This document shows positions 1 to 8,612 of a DNA stretch of 22,458 bases, in pieces. Numbering within the stretch: position 1 is the stretch's first letter; every line of letters starts with the position of its first letter. Both the position numbers and the translations under genes were made by a program. Source of the DNA: Lentzea aerocolonigenes (GTDB taxonomy: Bacteria; Actinomycetota; Actinomycetes; Mycobacteriales; Pseudonocardiaceae); the NCBI RefSeq assembly GCF_000955955.1, contig NZ_JYJG01000152.1, forward strand, positions 1 through 22,458. Reading direction: 5' to 3'. The notes under the pieces were generated by a model. That model was given only the letters and a program-made list of their open reading frames with translations, was not told where the DNA came from and did not search any database.

Positions 1-173
1 TTACCCGCCGACGTTCTGGGTCGCGCCACTAGTCAGTTCGTGGACAGTCCGTGGACAACCCGCACCTCGACCACGCGGGTGGCGTTTGCTGTTCATGATG
101 CGGTTGTCCAGCGAACTCGTCCGTGGTGAAACGAACTGCGGCCTCGCACGATCCAAGGTGTGAGGTGGTGCAG

Positions 174-3100
174 ATGCCCGAGGACGACCCCGGCCGGCCG
201 TGCCGGGTGTTCATCTCGTACGCGCACGAGTCCGACGAGCACATCGAACAGGTCCGCGACCTCTACTACGTCCTGCGCGAGAACGGCGTCGACGCGAAGC
301 TCGACCTGCTCGCCGCGGGACGGCGGCAGGACTGGCCGTTGTGGATGGGCGAGCAGGTTCGCATGGCCGACTACGTGGTCGTCGTCGCCTCCGCCGCGTA
401 CCGCAAGCGGGCCGAGGGACGCAGCGGTCCGGACGAGGGCCGTGGCGTGCAGTGGGAGGCGCGGCTCATCCGGGACGCGTACTACGCCGATCAGCTCAGG
501 CTGGAACGGTTCGTCCCGGTCGTGCTACCGGGCCAGTCGGTGCGCGGGGTGCCGGACTTCCTCGGGCCGAACACGACGACGATCTACCACGTTCAGGACT
601 TCTCGCTGGCGGGGATGCAGCCGTTGCTGCGGCTGCTGCTCAGCCAGCCCGCGGAGGTGGAGCCGCCGCTGGGCGAGCCACCTGTGCTGGGCAGGCGCGG
701 CCGCAGGACAGACCTGCCGGTGAAGGCGGCGCCAGCGCCCATCGACTCGCCACCGATGGAACTGCGGTGGGAGGGCGTTCCACCAGGCGAGCAGCCGGTT
801 CTGCTGGTCACGGACTTCGCGGCCGACGTGCCACAGGCGCTGCTCCAGGTGTGCGGCGAGGCACGACCGGACACCTGGCTCGCCGGTGAGGAACTGCAGG
901 AGCCGATCGGGTCGAACCTGCCGCCGGGCTCACTGGTCGTCGTCGACTTCTCCGGTGTGCTGCCGGAGCAGGCGTTCACCAGCGACCTCGCGAGCCGGAT
1001 CGACGCCGTGCTGGCGTGGGCCGCGGACAACTCGCATCGCGTCGTGATCGGGCTTTCGCGGTTCGTGCTGGCGGAGCGGGACGTCGAACGGCTGGGCCGG
1101 CGTGTCCAGGTGGTCACCGCGACGCCGCTGTTCTCCGCGCACCACCGGCATCGGGCCGAGGAGTGCGAACGGCTGCTGGGCAGGAAACTTCCGTTCCGGG
1201 CCGCGTTGTTCCCGTTGCTCAGCGCGAACAGCGCCGTGTTGCCGCGGGCGGCCGCGGAGATCCTGCGGACGATCCCGTCGTGGCCCGCCCTCGTGAACTC
1301 GTCCGCCCCTGGGCAGGAAGAGATCGGGGTCGCGCTCGAGATCGCGCGGCGGCTCACCGAGGTGGGCTTCTACGAGATCGCGTTCCGGCTGGAGTCGTGG
1401 TGCCGCACGGCGAACCGGCAGCGGGGTCTGGTCGAGCTGACCGCGGACCTGCGCAGGAACCTGGAAGCCCGTGGCGAGGACTCGATCGTGGGCTTCGTCG
1501 AGTCGATCAGGGAGGTGCCAGCGGTGGTGCCGTTCGGCGCGCTCACCGCGGGAACGGGGGCGGGCAAGAGCACCTCGTTGCTGATCATCGAGCATGCCTG
1601 GTCGTTGCCGCACGAGGGTGACGCCGGTCCGCGCGTGCCGCACCACCTGCCGCTGCTCGTCCCGCTGGCACCGGACGAGAACGTCGATCTGGCGGGCCAT
1701 GTCGAGGCGACCATCGCCGGACACGCGTTCGCGCGGGGCGACGGCGGCGCACGGTTCATGTCGGCGTGTCACACCTTGGTGCGGCGCCTCGGCAGCGTGC
1801 GGGCGCTGCGCCGGTTGTTCGGCTCGCCGCTGTACCTGCTGCTCGACGACGTCGACCAGCTGTCCGCGGCCGGCCTGAACCGGCTGAACACCGATCTCGC
1901 GAAGCTCCGCGCCGACGACTCCCGGACCGGCGCCCTGCTCGCGTGCCGCGACGAGCGCACGGCGCGCCTGCTGCGGATCAGCGACGTGGCGATCCGCGAG
2001 CTGGGCGAGCAGCAGATCAGGGCACTCGTCAGGCAACGGGGAGGACATGCGTCACTGCCCGGCCTGTTGCTCGCCAACGGCACCCCGGTCTCGCGCTACC
2101 TGCGCAATCCGCAGCTGCTGAGCCTCATGTGCGACCTGGAGCTGACGAGCGCGGATCTGGCGGACGCCAACCTGGCGATGATCCTGCAGCTCTACGTCAC
2201 GAGGTGGGGCGAGTGGGGCGCCGTCGACCGGCGAGGAGTGGAGGACTGGCTGGCGGAGGCCGCGCTCGAGCTGAAGGTCTCGGGAGCACGGCGGGTGAAG
2301 CTCGGCGACTCCGCGGCCCAGGACATGATCGCCACCGGGCGGGTGCTCGGCCTGTTGCGGCCCGGCGACGATCCCGGCGTGCTGGAGTTCAGGTTCGAGG
2401 CGTTGCGCGACTACTTCGCCGCACGGCAGCTGGCGAGACTGGCCGGAGTGTCGGACCTGGCCACGGTCATCCGCCGCTATCTCGCTGGAACTGATGGCTG
2501 GCACGACGTTCTGCGGATTCTGGTCGCACTGGTGGACCACGCCGGTGTTCTGCAGCTGGCGGAGACTCTCGTCCGGCGCGGTGACCTCCAGCTCGCGCAC
2601 GAATGCGTGCTGGAGCTCCCGGACGGTGGTGGCAGGGCGGGGGAGCTGACGTCGGCCGCGCTGGTGCACAGGATTGACCAGACGGCGGACCCGGACACCC
2701 GCACACGGCTCGGGCACACCCTCGGCAGGCTCGACCCGAGGATCTGGGCGCGCAGCCCGGTGCGGAACCTGGTCGAGGTGCCCCGGTCGGAGCTGATGGA
2801 CGCCTTCCAGATCGGGCGCTATCCCGTCACCAACACCGAGTTCGCGGAGTTCGTCGCGCAGGATGGGTACACCGGTCGCGAGTGGTGGGACCAGACGGGC
2901 TGGCGCTGGATCAAGGAACAGGAGATCCGGTTTCCGAGGTACTGGCTCAACAGCAGGTTCAACCTGCCCAACCAGCCGGTGACCGGGGTGAGCTTCTTCG
3001 AGGCCGCCGCGTACTGCAGGTGGCTCACGAGCAGGCATCCCGACCGGGTCTTCCGGCTGCCGTCGGCGATCGAGTGGGACTGGGCGGCGCACGGTCAGCA

Positions 3101-3644
3101 CCAGATCTTCGAGCGGGCGCTGGCGATCGCGCGGGGAAACCAGGACCAGACCGCCACGCCCCGCGGCCGATCGGCGATCACCAGGACGATCCGGCAGTGG
3201 TTCGGCCGCAACGGCGTTCCGGACATCCCTCCGCCGATCTGGCTCGACGCGGCCGAGTCGGTCGCGTTGATCGAGAAGGTGGCCTCGTCGATCGAGGAGT
3301 ACACGGTGCCGCAGTCCCGCGGGCTCGGCGCTCCGGTCGGTGGGCATCCGCCGAACCGGTTGGGAGCCCACGACTTCTTCGGTGCCGCCTGGCAGTGGTG
3401 CAACACGTCCATGTCGGTCATGTCGGCGACCGAGCAGTACCTGGAGGAACCGCCGCCGGCCCAGACGACGGCGAAGGGCACGTTGATGGTGGTGAAGGGC
3501 GGGGACACCGCCGAGTCGCACAACCCGGTCTGGTCCGTGATCGGGGGGTGGTTCGACCCGTTCGTTCGTTATCACCGGCTGGGTTTCCGCGTGAGCTGCT
3601 GGTCCACCCCGAGAACGCGTCGTGCAGAGGAGATTGGCTCATGA
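174..3644 (+). CDS. SEFIR-NACHT protein with C-terminal FGE/sulfatase-modifying-factor-like domain
   Basis: Large three-part protein (1156 aa). Residues about 11-158 form a SEFIR (TIR-like) domain, starting RVFISYAHESDEH. A linker is followed by a STAND/NACHT NTPase with Walker A GTGAGKST (460-467) and Walker B LLLDDVD (555-561), then the helical region ending FRFEALRDYFAARQLA that is typical of NACHT proteins. From about 868 to the end is an FGE-sulfatase-like domain (IGRYPVTNTEFAEF, RLPSAIEWDWAA, GAAWQWC, GFRVSC). The Cx4C-type active-site pair of true formylglycine enzymes is not visible before GFR, so I read it as a binding or sensor domain. Start: an upstream in-frame GTG at 123 has no ribosome site, whereas ATG 174 is preceded by GAGGTGG at the right distance. 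It overlaps the next gene by ATGA. SEFIR domains are known as cell-death effectors in bacterial defence; the role here is inferred. Confidence 0.9.
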   Translation: MPEDDPGRPCRVFISYAHESDEHIEQVRDLYYVLRENGVDAKLDLLAAGRRQDWPLWMGEQVRMADYVVVVASAAYRKRAEGRSGPDEGRGVQWEARLIRDAYYADQLRLERFVPVVLPGQSVRGVPDFLGPNTTTIYHVQDFSLAGMQPLLRLLLSQPAEVEPPLGEPPVLGRRGRRTDLPVKAAPAPIDSPPMELRWEGVPPGEQPVLLVTDFAADVPQALLQVCGEARPDTWLAGEELQEPIGSNLPPGSLVVVDFSGVLPEQAFTSDLASRIDAVLAWAADNSHRVVIGLSRFVLAERDVERLGRRVQVVTATPLFSAHHRHRAEECERLLGRKLPFRAALFPLLSANSAVLPRAAAEILRTIPSWPALVNSSAPGQEEIGVALEIARRLTEVGFYEIAFRLESWCRTANRQRGLVELTADLRRNLEARGEDSIVGFVESIREVPAVVPFGALTAGTGAGKSTSLLIIEHAWSLPHEGDAGPRVPHHLPLLVPLAPDENVDLAGHVEATIAGHAFARGDGGARFMSACHTLVRRLGSVRALRRLFGSPLYLLLDDVDQLSAAGLNRLNTDLAKLRADDSRTGALLACRDERTARLLRISDVAIRELGEQQIRALVRQRGGHASLPGLLLANGTPVSRYLRNPQLLSLMCDLELTSADLADANLAMILQLYVTRWGEWGAVDRRGVEDWLAEAALELKVSGARRVKLGDSAAQDMIATGRVLGLLRPGDDPGVLEFRFEALRDYFAARQLARLAGVSDLATVIRRYLAGTDGWHDVLRILVALVDHAGVLQLAETLVRRGDLQLAHECVLELPDGGGRAGELTSAALVHRIDQTADPDTRTRLGHTLGRLDPRIWARSPVRNLVEVPRSELMDAFQIGRYPVTNTEFAEFVAQDGYTGREWWDQTGWRWIKEQEIRFPRYWLNSRFNLPNQPVTGVSFFEAAAYCRWLTSRHPDRVFRLPSAIEWDWAAHGQHQIFERALAIARGNQDQTATPRGRSAITRTIRQWFGRNGVPDIPPPIWLDAAESVALIEKVASSIEEYTVPQSRGLGAPVGGHPPNRLGAHDFFGAAWQWCNTSMSVMSATEQYLEEPPPAQTTAKGTLMVVKGGDTAESHNPVWSVIGGWFDPFVRYHRLGFRVSCWSTPRTRRAEEIGS

Positions 3645-4501
3645 CCCGCTATGTGGAGATCGACGACGTGCGCGTGGCGCTGGCGGAACCGGTCGAGTTG
3701 CCGACGGACCCGTTCGTCGGTCGCGCCGACGAGCTGCGGATGTGCCGGGTCGCCTGGGGCATCAGCGGTGACGGCACCAGCCTCGTCGACGGCAACGTCC
3801 TGCCGTTGAACTTCCGGCTCGAGGGACCGCCGGGACTCGGCAAGAACGAGATCGTGTACGAGATCGCCCGCCGGCTCGACATGCCGCTCTACATCGTGCA
3901 GGGCCACGAGGAACTGACGCCGGAGGACCTCGCCCTGCTGCTGACGCCTGATCCGGAGGCCATGTACGGGGAGGTTCCGCCGCTGACCCTGCGGGCGAGT
4001 CCGCTGGCGACGGCGTTGTACGAAGGCGGCCTCTGCTTCTTCGACGAGATCAACCGTGTCCCGGACCGGGCCCTCAGCCCACTCGCCTCCGTGCTCGACG
4101 TGCGGCGGTACGTCTACTCCGCGATGACCGGTATCAACGTCAGGCCGAGGGACGACGAGGCGAAGAAGCGGTTCCGGTTCTGCTGCGCGCTCAACCCCTC
4201 GCTCAGCAACGCGGGCCACGTGCTGCCCGAGTACATCGAGCAGCGGACGCTGCCGGTGATCGAGATCAACCATCCGCCGTTCGAGGACGTGCACGAGATC
4301 GTCCGCACCTCGCTGAAGCCCTCTCCCGAGTTCCTCGCCGCCTTCACCGACTGGTACCACCAGCAGGAGCGGCAGGACATCTCGGTCCGGCAGGCGGTGG
4401 CGCTGATGAACTACGCGATGAACTACGAACAGCACGTCGGCGGGCAGAAGACGAACGTGTTCGACCACGTCGCCCAGTTCATCGTCGGCCGCAGAAGCTG
4501 A
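3641..4501 (+). CDS. MoxR-type AAA+ ATPase
   Basis: A 286-aa AAA_5/MoxR family ATPase. Visible motifs are Walker A GPPGLGKN (62-69), Walker B CFFDEIN (about 132-138) and sensor 1 in CCALNPSLSN with Asn185. MoxR ATPases act as chaperone-like remodelers of a partner protein, often one containing VWA or similar domains. Oddly, the Walker A Thr/Ser after the lysine is Asn, so nucleotide handling may differ. The start ATG overlaps the stop of the SEFIR-NACHT gene (ATGA), and the stop is 2 bp from the next ATG, so the three genes are surely co-transcribed and translationally coupled. The likely client is the 711-aa protein downstream or the NACHT protein upstream; that is inference. The long upstream open frame from 2882 is antisense-free shadow reading within the previous gene, and 3641 is the natural start. 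Confidence 0.92.
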   Translation: MTRYVEIDDVRVALAEPVELPTDPFVGRADELRMCRVAWGISGDGTSLVDGNVLPLNFRLEGPPGLGKNEIVYEIARRLDMPLYIVQGHEELTPEDLALLLTPDPEAMYGEVPPLTLRASPLATALYEGGLCFFDEINRVPDRALSPLASVLDVRRYVYSAMTGINVRPRDDEAKKRFRFCCALNPSLSNAGHVLPEYIEQRTLPVIEINHPPFEDVHEIVRTSLKPSPEFLAAFTDWYHQQERQDISVRQAVALMNYAMNYEQHVGGQKTNVFDHVAQFIVGRRS

Positions 4502-4503
4502 GC

Positions 4504-6639
4504 ATGAGCACCCCGTACCTGCGTCAGGGCAACGTCTACATCGTTCCCGTCCTGCGCCACCACCTCAACTTCTCCGTGCAGGTCCAGCGGGCGATGCGCG
4601 AACTGCGGCTCGACGAACAGGACGTCATCGCCGTAGGCCTGCCCGAGTCCCTGCACGCGCCGATGCTCCAGGCCGTCGCACGGTTGCCGCGAGTCTCGTT
4701 GCTGATCTCCAGGCTGAGTGACGGTGACCAGCGGGAGGTCTTTCCGGTGACCCCCGCCGACGGCATGACCGAGGCCGTCCGCATCGCCGCCGAGCACGGC
4801 ATCCCGTTGCGGTTCGTGGACCAGGAGATCGCGCCGGGACACCTGCTGGACCGCTTCTGCATGGCGGACGAGGACTGGCCGGACGACGGCCTCGCCCTGG
4901 AGCACGGCGCCCGGTGGTACCTCGACCTGGTGGCCGAGCGTCTCGTCCATCCGCCGTCGCGGTTCGAACCGATGGACACGTGGCGCGAGCTGCACATGGC
5001 GGCGCTGTTGCGGCGGATGCATCCGCGGTACCGGCGTGTCCTGTTCGTGTGCAACGCGACTCACGTGCACGCGGTCCAGCGGCTGTTGCGCCAGCCGGAG
5101 CTGTTCACCGACGACGTGCGACCGGCGTTGCCCGGCATGAGGTACGAGATCCGCGATCCGAGCCTGCACATCCTGATGCGGTACCTCGACTACATCCCGC
5201 GCCTGGTCGAGCGGTACGAGGCGGCCAGGGCGGAGGGCACGGCACCCGACTTCGACAAGCGAACCGCGCTGCTGCGGCTCGTCTACCAGTTGAGCGTCGA
5301 CGCGAAGGACCTCCGGTTGTCGCTGCGGCACTACCAGGTGTTCTCACAGGTGCTGACGAAGCTGCTGGAGGAGGAGAAGCGGATCTCGCCGATGTTCGAG
5401 ACCGTGATGACCGCGTCCACCGGCTGCTTCGGCAAACTCTTCACCGAGCGCCTCTTCCGGGATCTGCTCGGCTATTTCGACCAGGTGAAGATCGAGCGTA
5501 TCGGGCGGATCAGAGGCACCCGCGAGTCGCTCTTCGAGGTGGCCGTCACGAAACCGCGCTCCAGGGGCGGTCCGGTGTTCGTGGCCCGCAACTGCACCCA
5601 GTTCGAGCACTACTACGAGGTCATCGGTGCCACCGCGCGCAAGGACGACGATCCGGACTCCGCCCCGGACCTGCCACCCGGCGAGATCATCGACCTGGAG
5701 GGCCTGCCGCCGCGGTGGCAGGGCAGGCCGCCGGAACGCAAACGTCACGGCTGGGAGCGTTCGTCCTGGCCACCGGCGGACCTGTTCATCGAAGCCATGC
5801 GCGAGAAGGTGTTCGACCTGGTGAACAGGGGCGGGGACCACGAGGTGAGGAGCACCGAGTTCCGCGGCTCGATGCACGAGGGGCTGGATTTCCGTCGCAC
5901 GCTGCGCAGCTACTACAAGAAGGAGCCCAAGCTCTACGTCCGCCAGACGCGAGCGGTCCGCAGGCTTGTGGTCGATCGCGCGGAACCCGTGTTGTGGCTG
6001 TCCGACCGCTACGAGTCGGCCGATCTGAACGACGACCGGTACATGTTCTCGTACGCCTACTCCGGCGCCGCGGCCGAGAGACTCGTCGACACCTGGTACC
6101 TCGGCAGGAGCCAGACGACCCCGGCCGATCTGAAGAACTCCCACAGCGAGCCGGTCGAGATAACGGCGTACGAGCTCTACGCGCGGGTGAGCTTCCGGGG
6201 CTCGTCGGGAACGCTCGAGGAGATCCGCGACCGGTTCGGCGACTCGCTGTACGCCAGGGTGCCGTCGGAGGAGGCCGTCGCGGACGTGGACCTGTTGCGC
6301 CAGCGCGTCTCCAGCGCCTACGGGCTGCAGCTCGACTGGACCAGGTGGTGGGAGATCATGATCCTCACGGCGCTGGAGTACGCGAAGGAGGCGATCGTGC
6401 TGATCGCACCACAGCAGTTCGTCGTCCCGGCCGAGATCGCGTCGAGTGCCGCGGCGCGCGGGAAGTCGATCACGCGTGTCTCACCCGCGAGGTTCACCCG
6501 CGAGGAACTCCGCCGGTTCTCGACCGAGTACTACCTGGAAACCCGTTATCCGGGGAAGCGCCCGGACTACAACGACCCGGTGCACCGGGAGTACCTGGTC
6601 GAGAGGTTCTCGGACGTGATGAAGCGCTTCTGGGAGTGA
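4504..6639 (+). CDS. Large operon partner protein, N-terminus DUF5682/TraB-like, otherwise unknown
   Basis: A 711-aa protein that I do not recognise as a whole. Residues about 10-120 follow the order of motifs seen in DUF5682 and the wider TraB/EreA-type fold: an early HH pair (VLRHHLNFS), a hydrophobic strand ending in an acid (VIAVGLPES), a VSLLI strand, then EAVRIAAEHGIPLRFVDQEI. DUF5682 proteins are typically encoded beside MoxR ATPases, which is also the case here. The central and C-terminal parts (about 250-711) are rich in Arg, Tyr and Glu, with no transmembrane segment or signal peptide seen, so it should be cytoplasmic. It starts 2 bp after the MoxR stop and ends the operon. The family assignment rests on motif order by eye and needs profile comparison; it may be a client of the ATPase or an effector/sensor. 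Confidence 0.8.
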   Translation: MSTPYLRQGNVYIVPVLRHHLNFSVQVQRAMRELRLDEQDVIAVGLPESLHAPMLQAVARLPRVSLLISRLSDGDQREVFPVTPADGMTEAVRIAAEHGIPLRFVDQEIAPGHLLDRFCMADEDWPDDGLALEHGARWYLDLVAERLVHPPSRFEPMDTWRELHMAALLRRMHPRYRRVLFVCNATHVHAVQRLLRQPELFTDDVRPALPGMRYEIRDPSLHILMRYLDYIPRLVERYEAARAEGTAPDFDKRTALLRLVYQLSVDAKDLRLSLRHYQVFSQVLTKLLEEEKRISPMFETVMTASTGCFGKLFTERLFRDLLGYFDQVKIERIGRIRGTRESLFEVAVTKPRSRGGPVFVARNCTQFEHYYEVIGATARKDDDPDSAPDLPPGEIIDLEGLPPRWQGRPPERKRHGWERSSWPPADLFIEAMREKVFDLVNRGGDHEVRSTEFRGSMHEGLDFRRTLRSYYKKEPKLYVRQTRAVRRLVVDRAEPVLWLSDRYESADLNDDRYMFSYAYSGAAAERLVDTWYLGRSQTTPADLKNSHSEPVEITAYELYARVSFRGSSGTLEEIRDRFGDSLYARVPSEEAVADVDLLRQRVSSAYGLQLDWTRWWEIMILTALEYAKEAIVLIAPQQFVVPAEIASSAAARGKSITRVSPARFTREELRRFSTEYYLETRYPGKRPDYNDPVHREYLVERFSDVMKRFWE

Positions 6640-6750
6640 CGGGCGTTTCCGTTGACTGGTTCCCGATCGTGGGCGTCAAGTGGCCCCAGCCTGCCGGGTG
6701 GAACGGGGCTAGCGTGAACGGCCGGAGAGCGTCGCCGCACGGAGGTACCG

Positions 6751-7668
6751 ATGAAGGCTGTCGTTGCGACAGATCAGACCGCGGAAGCAGCCGGGATCGC
6801 GCTCGTGGACCGTCCTGAGCCGACGCCGGCGATCAACGACGTCGTGGTCGAGGTCCGCGCATCGGGGTTCGTCCCCGCGGAATGGGAGTGGCCCTCGACG
6901 TGGGCCGATCGCTCTGGTGGCGCTCGCACCCAGGCGATCATCGGCCACGAGCTCGCCGGGGTGGTCTCGTCCCTCGGCTACGGCACGACGGGACTCTCGT
7001 TGGGGCAGCGGGTCTTCGGCATCACGGACTGGCACCGCGACGGAACTCTGGCCGAGTACGTGGCCGTCGAGGCGCGCAACCTCGCACCGCTGCCGGGAGA
7101 CGTCGACTTCACGGTGGGAGCGAGCCTGCCGATCGCCGGCCTGACCGCGTGGCAAGGCCTGTTCCAGCACGGTCGTCTGCAGGCGGGGCAGAGCGTCCTC
7201 GCACACGGCGCCGCCGGCGCGGTCGGATCCGTGGTCACGCAGCTCGCCCGCGAGTTCGGCGCCTACGTCATCGGTACCGGCCGGGCAGCGGACCGGCAGG
7301 CGGCACTCGACTTCGGTGCGAACGAGTTCATCGACCTCGGCAACGAGGATCTCGCCGACATCGGTGGAGTCGACCTGGTCTTCGACGTCATCGGCGGTGA
7401 CGTCCAGAAGCGGTCGGCGGGCATCATCCGGCCGGGCGGGTCGCTGGTGTCGGTGGTCGGCCCGGTCGAGGCCCGCCCTGTCGACGGCCGCGCGGTCGAC
7501 TTCGTCGTCGAGTCCGTCCCGAGCCAGCTGACGGAGATCGTCGAACGGGTGCGGGACGGGCGCCTGCGCACGCACATCGGCACCGTCGCCACCCTGGACG
7601 ACGCGATCCCCGCGCTCAACCCGGCCGAGCGGCGCAAGGGCAAGACCGTCATCCGCGTGCGCGGATGA
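6751..7668 (+). CDS. NADP-dependent MDR-family oxidoreductase (quinone reductase type)
   Basis: A 305-aa medium-chain dehydrogenase/reductase without zinc ligands, so of the quinone-oxidoreductase branch: reduction of quinones or enones with NADPH. It begins MKAVVATDQTAEAAG, has the GHELAGVV segment, and a Rossmann motif AHGAAGAVGSVV at about 151-162 for the cofactor. The length is normal for the family. GGAGG lies 5-6 bases before the ATG. A TAGCGT box at 6710-6715 is a possible -10 element about 35 bp upstream. It is separated from the SEFIR operon by 111 bp, so it is probably its own unit. The substrate cannot be told from sequence. Confidence 0.9.
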   Translation: MKAVVATDQTAEAAGIALVDRPEPTPAINDVVVEVRASGFVPAEWEWPSTWADRSGGARTQAIIGHELAGVVSSLGYGTTGLSLGQRVFGITDWHRDGTLAEYVAVEARNLAPLPGDVDFTVGASLPIAGLTAWQGLFQHGRLQAGQSVLAHGAAGAVGSVVTQLAREFGAYVIGTGRAADRQAALDFGANEFIDLGNEDLADIGGVDLVFDVIGGDVQKRSAGIIRPGGSLVSVVGPVEARPVDGRAVDFVVESVPSQLTEIVERVRDGRLRTHIGTVATLDDAIPALNPAERRKGKTVIRVRG

Positions 7669-7815
7669 GGGTCTTGGCGAAGATCCGGCCGACGCTGAAC
7701 ACGAACGTGTCCACCGGTGCGACGGCCTTCAACGACAGCGCCCGCGTACGGGAACCAGTCCGCCGACGCCTTCCCGGTCCGATGTGGACGGGGGGCGTGG
7801 TCGTGGTCCCGGCTG

Positions 7816-8520
7816 TCAACCCGGCTGACGAACGTGGCGGTTCTCCACGAGCCACGTCGCGGCGTCGTGCAGCTTGACGTTGGTCGACTGGGAGGCTTCG
7901 ACCAGCATCCGGAAGGCCGACGCGGCGTCGAGGCCGTGGCGTTCCATGAGGATGCCCTTGGCCGTGGAGATGATGTCGCGGTTCTCGACCGCGATGCCGA
8001 GCTGAGCCTCCCGCTGCGCGCCGACCAAGGCGATCGCGGCATGGGTCGCGAAGAGCCGGCCGTCCTCTTCGGTCTGTTCGTCGAAGGAGCTGACCCGGCT
8101 CGAATAGAGGTTGAGCGCGCCGAGGGTGCGATCGGTCACGAACAACCGGTACGACAGCAGCGAGTGGATGTCGTACCCGGCCGCGGCCGGACCGAAGGCG
8201 GGCCACCTGGCCTCGTCGCCGACGTTGCCGGCGCGGTAGGTCTGGCGCTCCTTGATCGCGTCGAGGCACGGGCCTTCGCGAAGGTCGTACTGCAGCTCGT
8301 CGATGGTCTCGACGATGGTGCTCGTCGGCGCCACGGTACGGATCTTGCCGCGTTCGACCAGGGAGATGCCGGCGTGCTCGGCACCGGGGATGTGGTCGAC
8401 GGCGGCTTTGACGATCGCGCGAAGTGTGGTGTCCACGTCAGGTTCCGCTTGTAATGTCCGGGCGACGCTGCTGAGTGTCTCGGCGAGTCTTCGGAAACCG
8501 GCGTCGTCAATCGCCCTCAT
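7816..8520 (-). CDS. GAF and ANTAR domain-containing RNA-binding regulator
   Basis: A 234-aa cytoplasmic regulator. The GAF domain covers about residues 10-160 (AEPDVDTTLRAIVKAAVDH, GPCLDAI, LGALNLYS). The ANTAR domain, about 165-228, carries AKGILMERHGLDAASAFRML and binds paired RNA hairpins to prevent transcription termination. The architecture is common in actinobacteria, where the GAF part senses a small ligand or redox state. The start ATG is preceded by GGAGG. A SigF/SigB-type promoter (GTTT, 17-bp spacer, GGGTAT) lies 38 bp upstream, so it is probably a general-stress gene. It is transcribed toward the oxidoreductase gene, with 147 bp between the two ends. Confidence 0.92.
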   Translation of the reverse strand: MRAIDDAGFRRLAETLSSVARTLQAEPDVDTTLRAIVKAAVDHIPGAEHAGISLVERGKIRTVAPTSTIVETIDELQYDLREGPCLDAIKERQTYRAGNVGDEARWPAFGPAAAGYDIHSLLSYRLFVTDRTLGALNLYSSRVSSFDEQTEEDGRLFATHAAIALVGAQREAQLGIAVENRDIISTAKGILMERHGLDAASAFRMLVEASQSTNVKLHDAATWLVENRHVRQPG

Positions 8521-8558
8521 GATGCCTCCATCACCAAGTTCGGCGCAGTCGATGCTCC

Positions 8559-8585
8559 ATACCCTGCTGGCACAGCGGTTTAAAC
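8559..8585 (-). promoter_or_regulatory. SigF/SigB-type promoter of the GAF-ANTAR gene
   Basis: On the reverse strand, GTTT at 8585-8582, a 17-bp spacer and GGGTAT at 8564-8559. It lies 38 bp from the start codon at 8520. The GTTT box is inside the palindrome GTTTAAAC. Confidence 0.6.
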
Positions 8586-8612
8586 CAGCGCGACGGTGCT
8601 AGCTTCGGCTCC

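Noticed and set aside
1..122. A possible gene end at the left edge (reverse TAA at 3-1)
   Set aside because: The reverse frame before it (TSGATQNVGG and upstream) shows no recognisable protein and soon meets a stop, and nothing in the first 122 bases supports a gene.
123..173. GTG start at 123 for the SEFIR-NACHT gene
   Set aside because: It has no ribosome site; ATG 174 follows GAGGTGG and begins close to the SEFIR domain.
174..6639. Diversity-generating retroelement around the FGE-like domain
   Set aside because: No reverse transcriptase or template/variable repeat pair is seen in the window.
7665..7877. A 70-codon frame starting ATGA-coupled after the MDR gene
   Set aside because: It runs into the antisense end of the GAF-ANTAR gene, has no family marks, and becomes Arg-rich.
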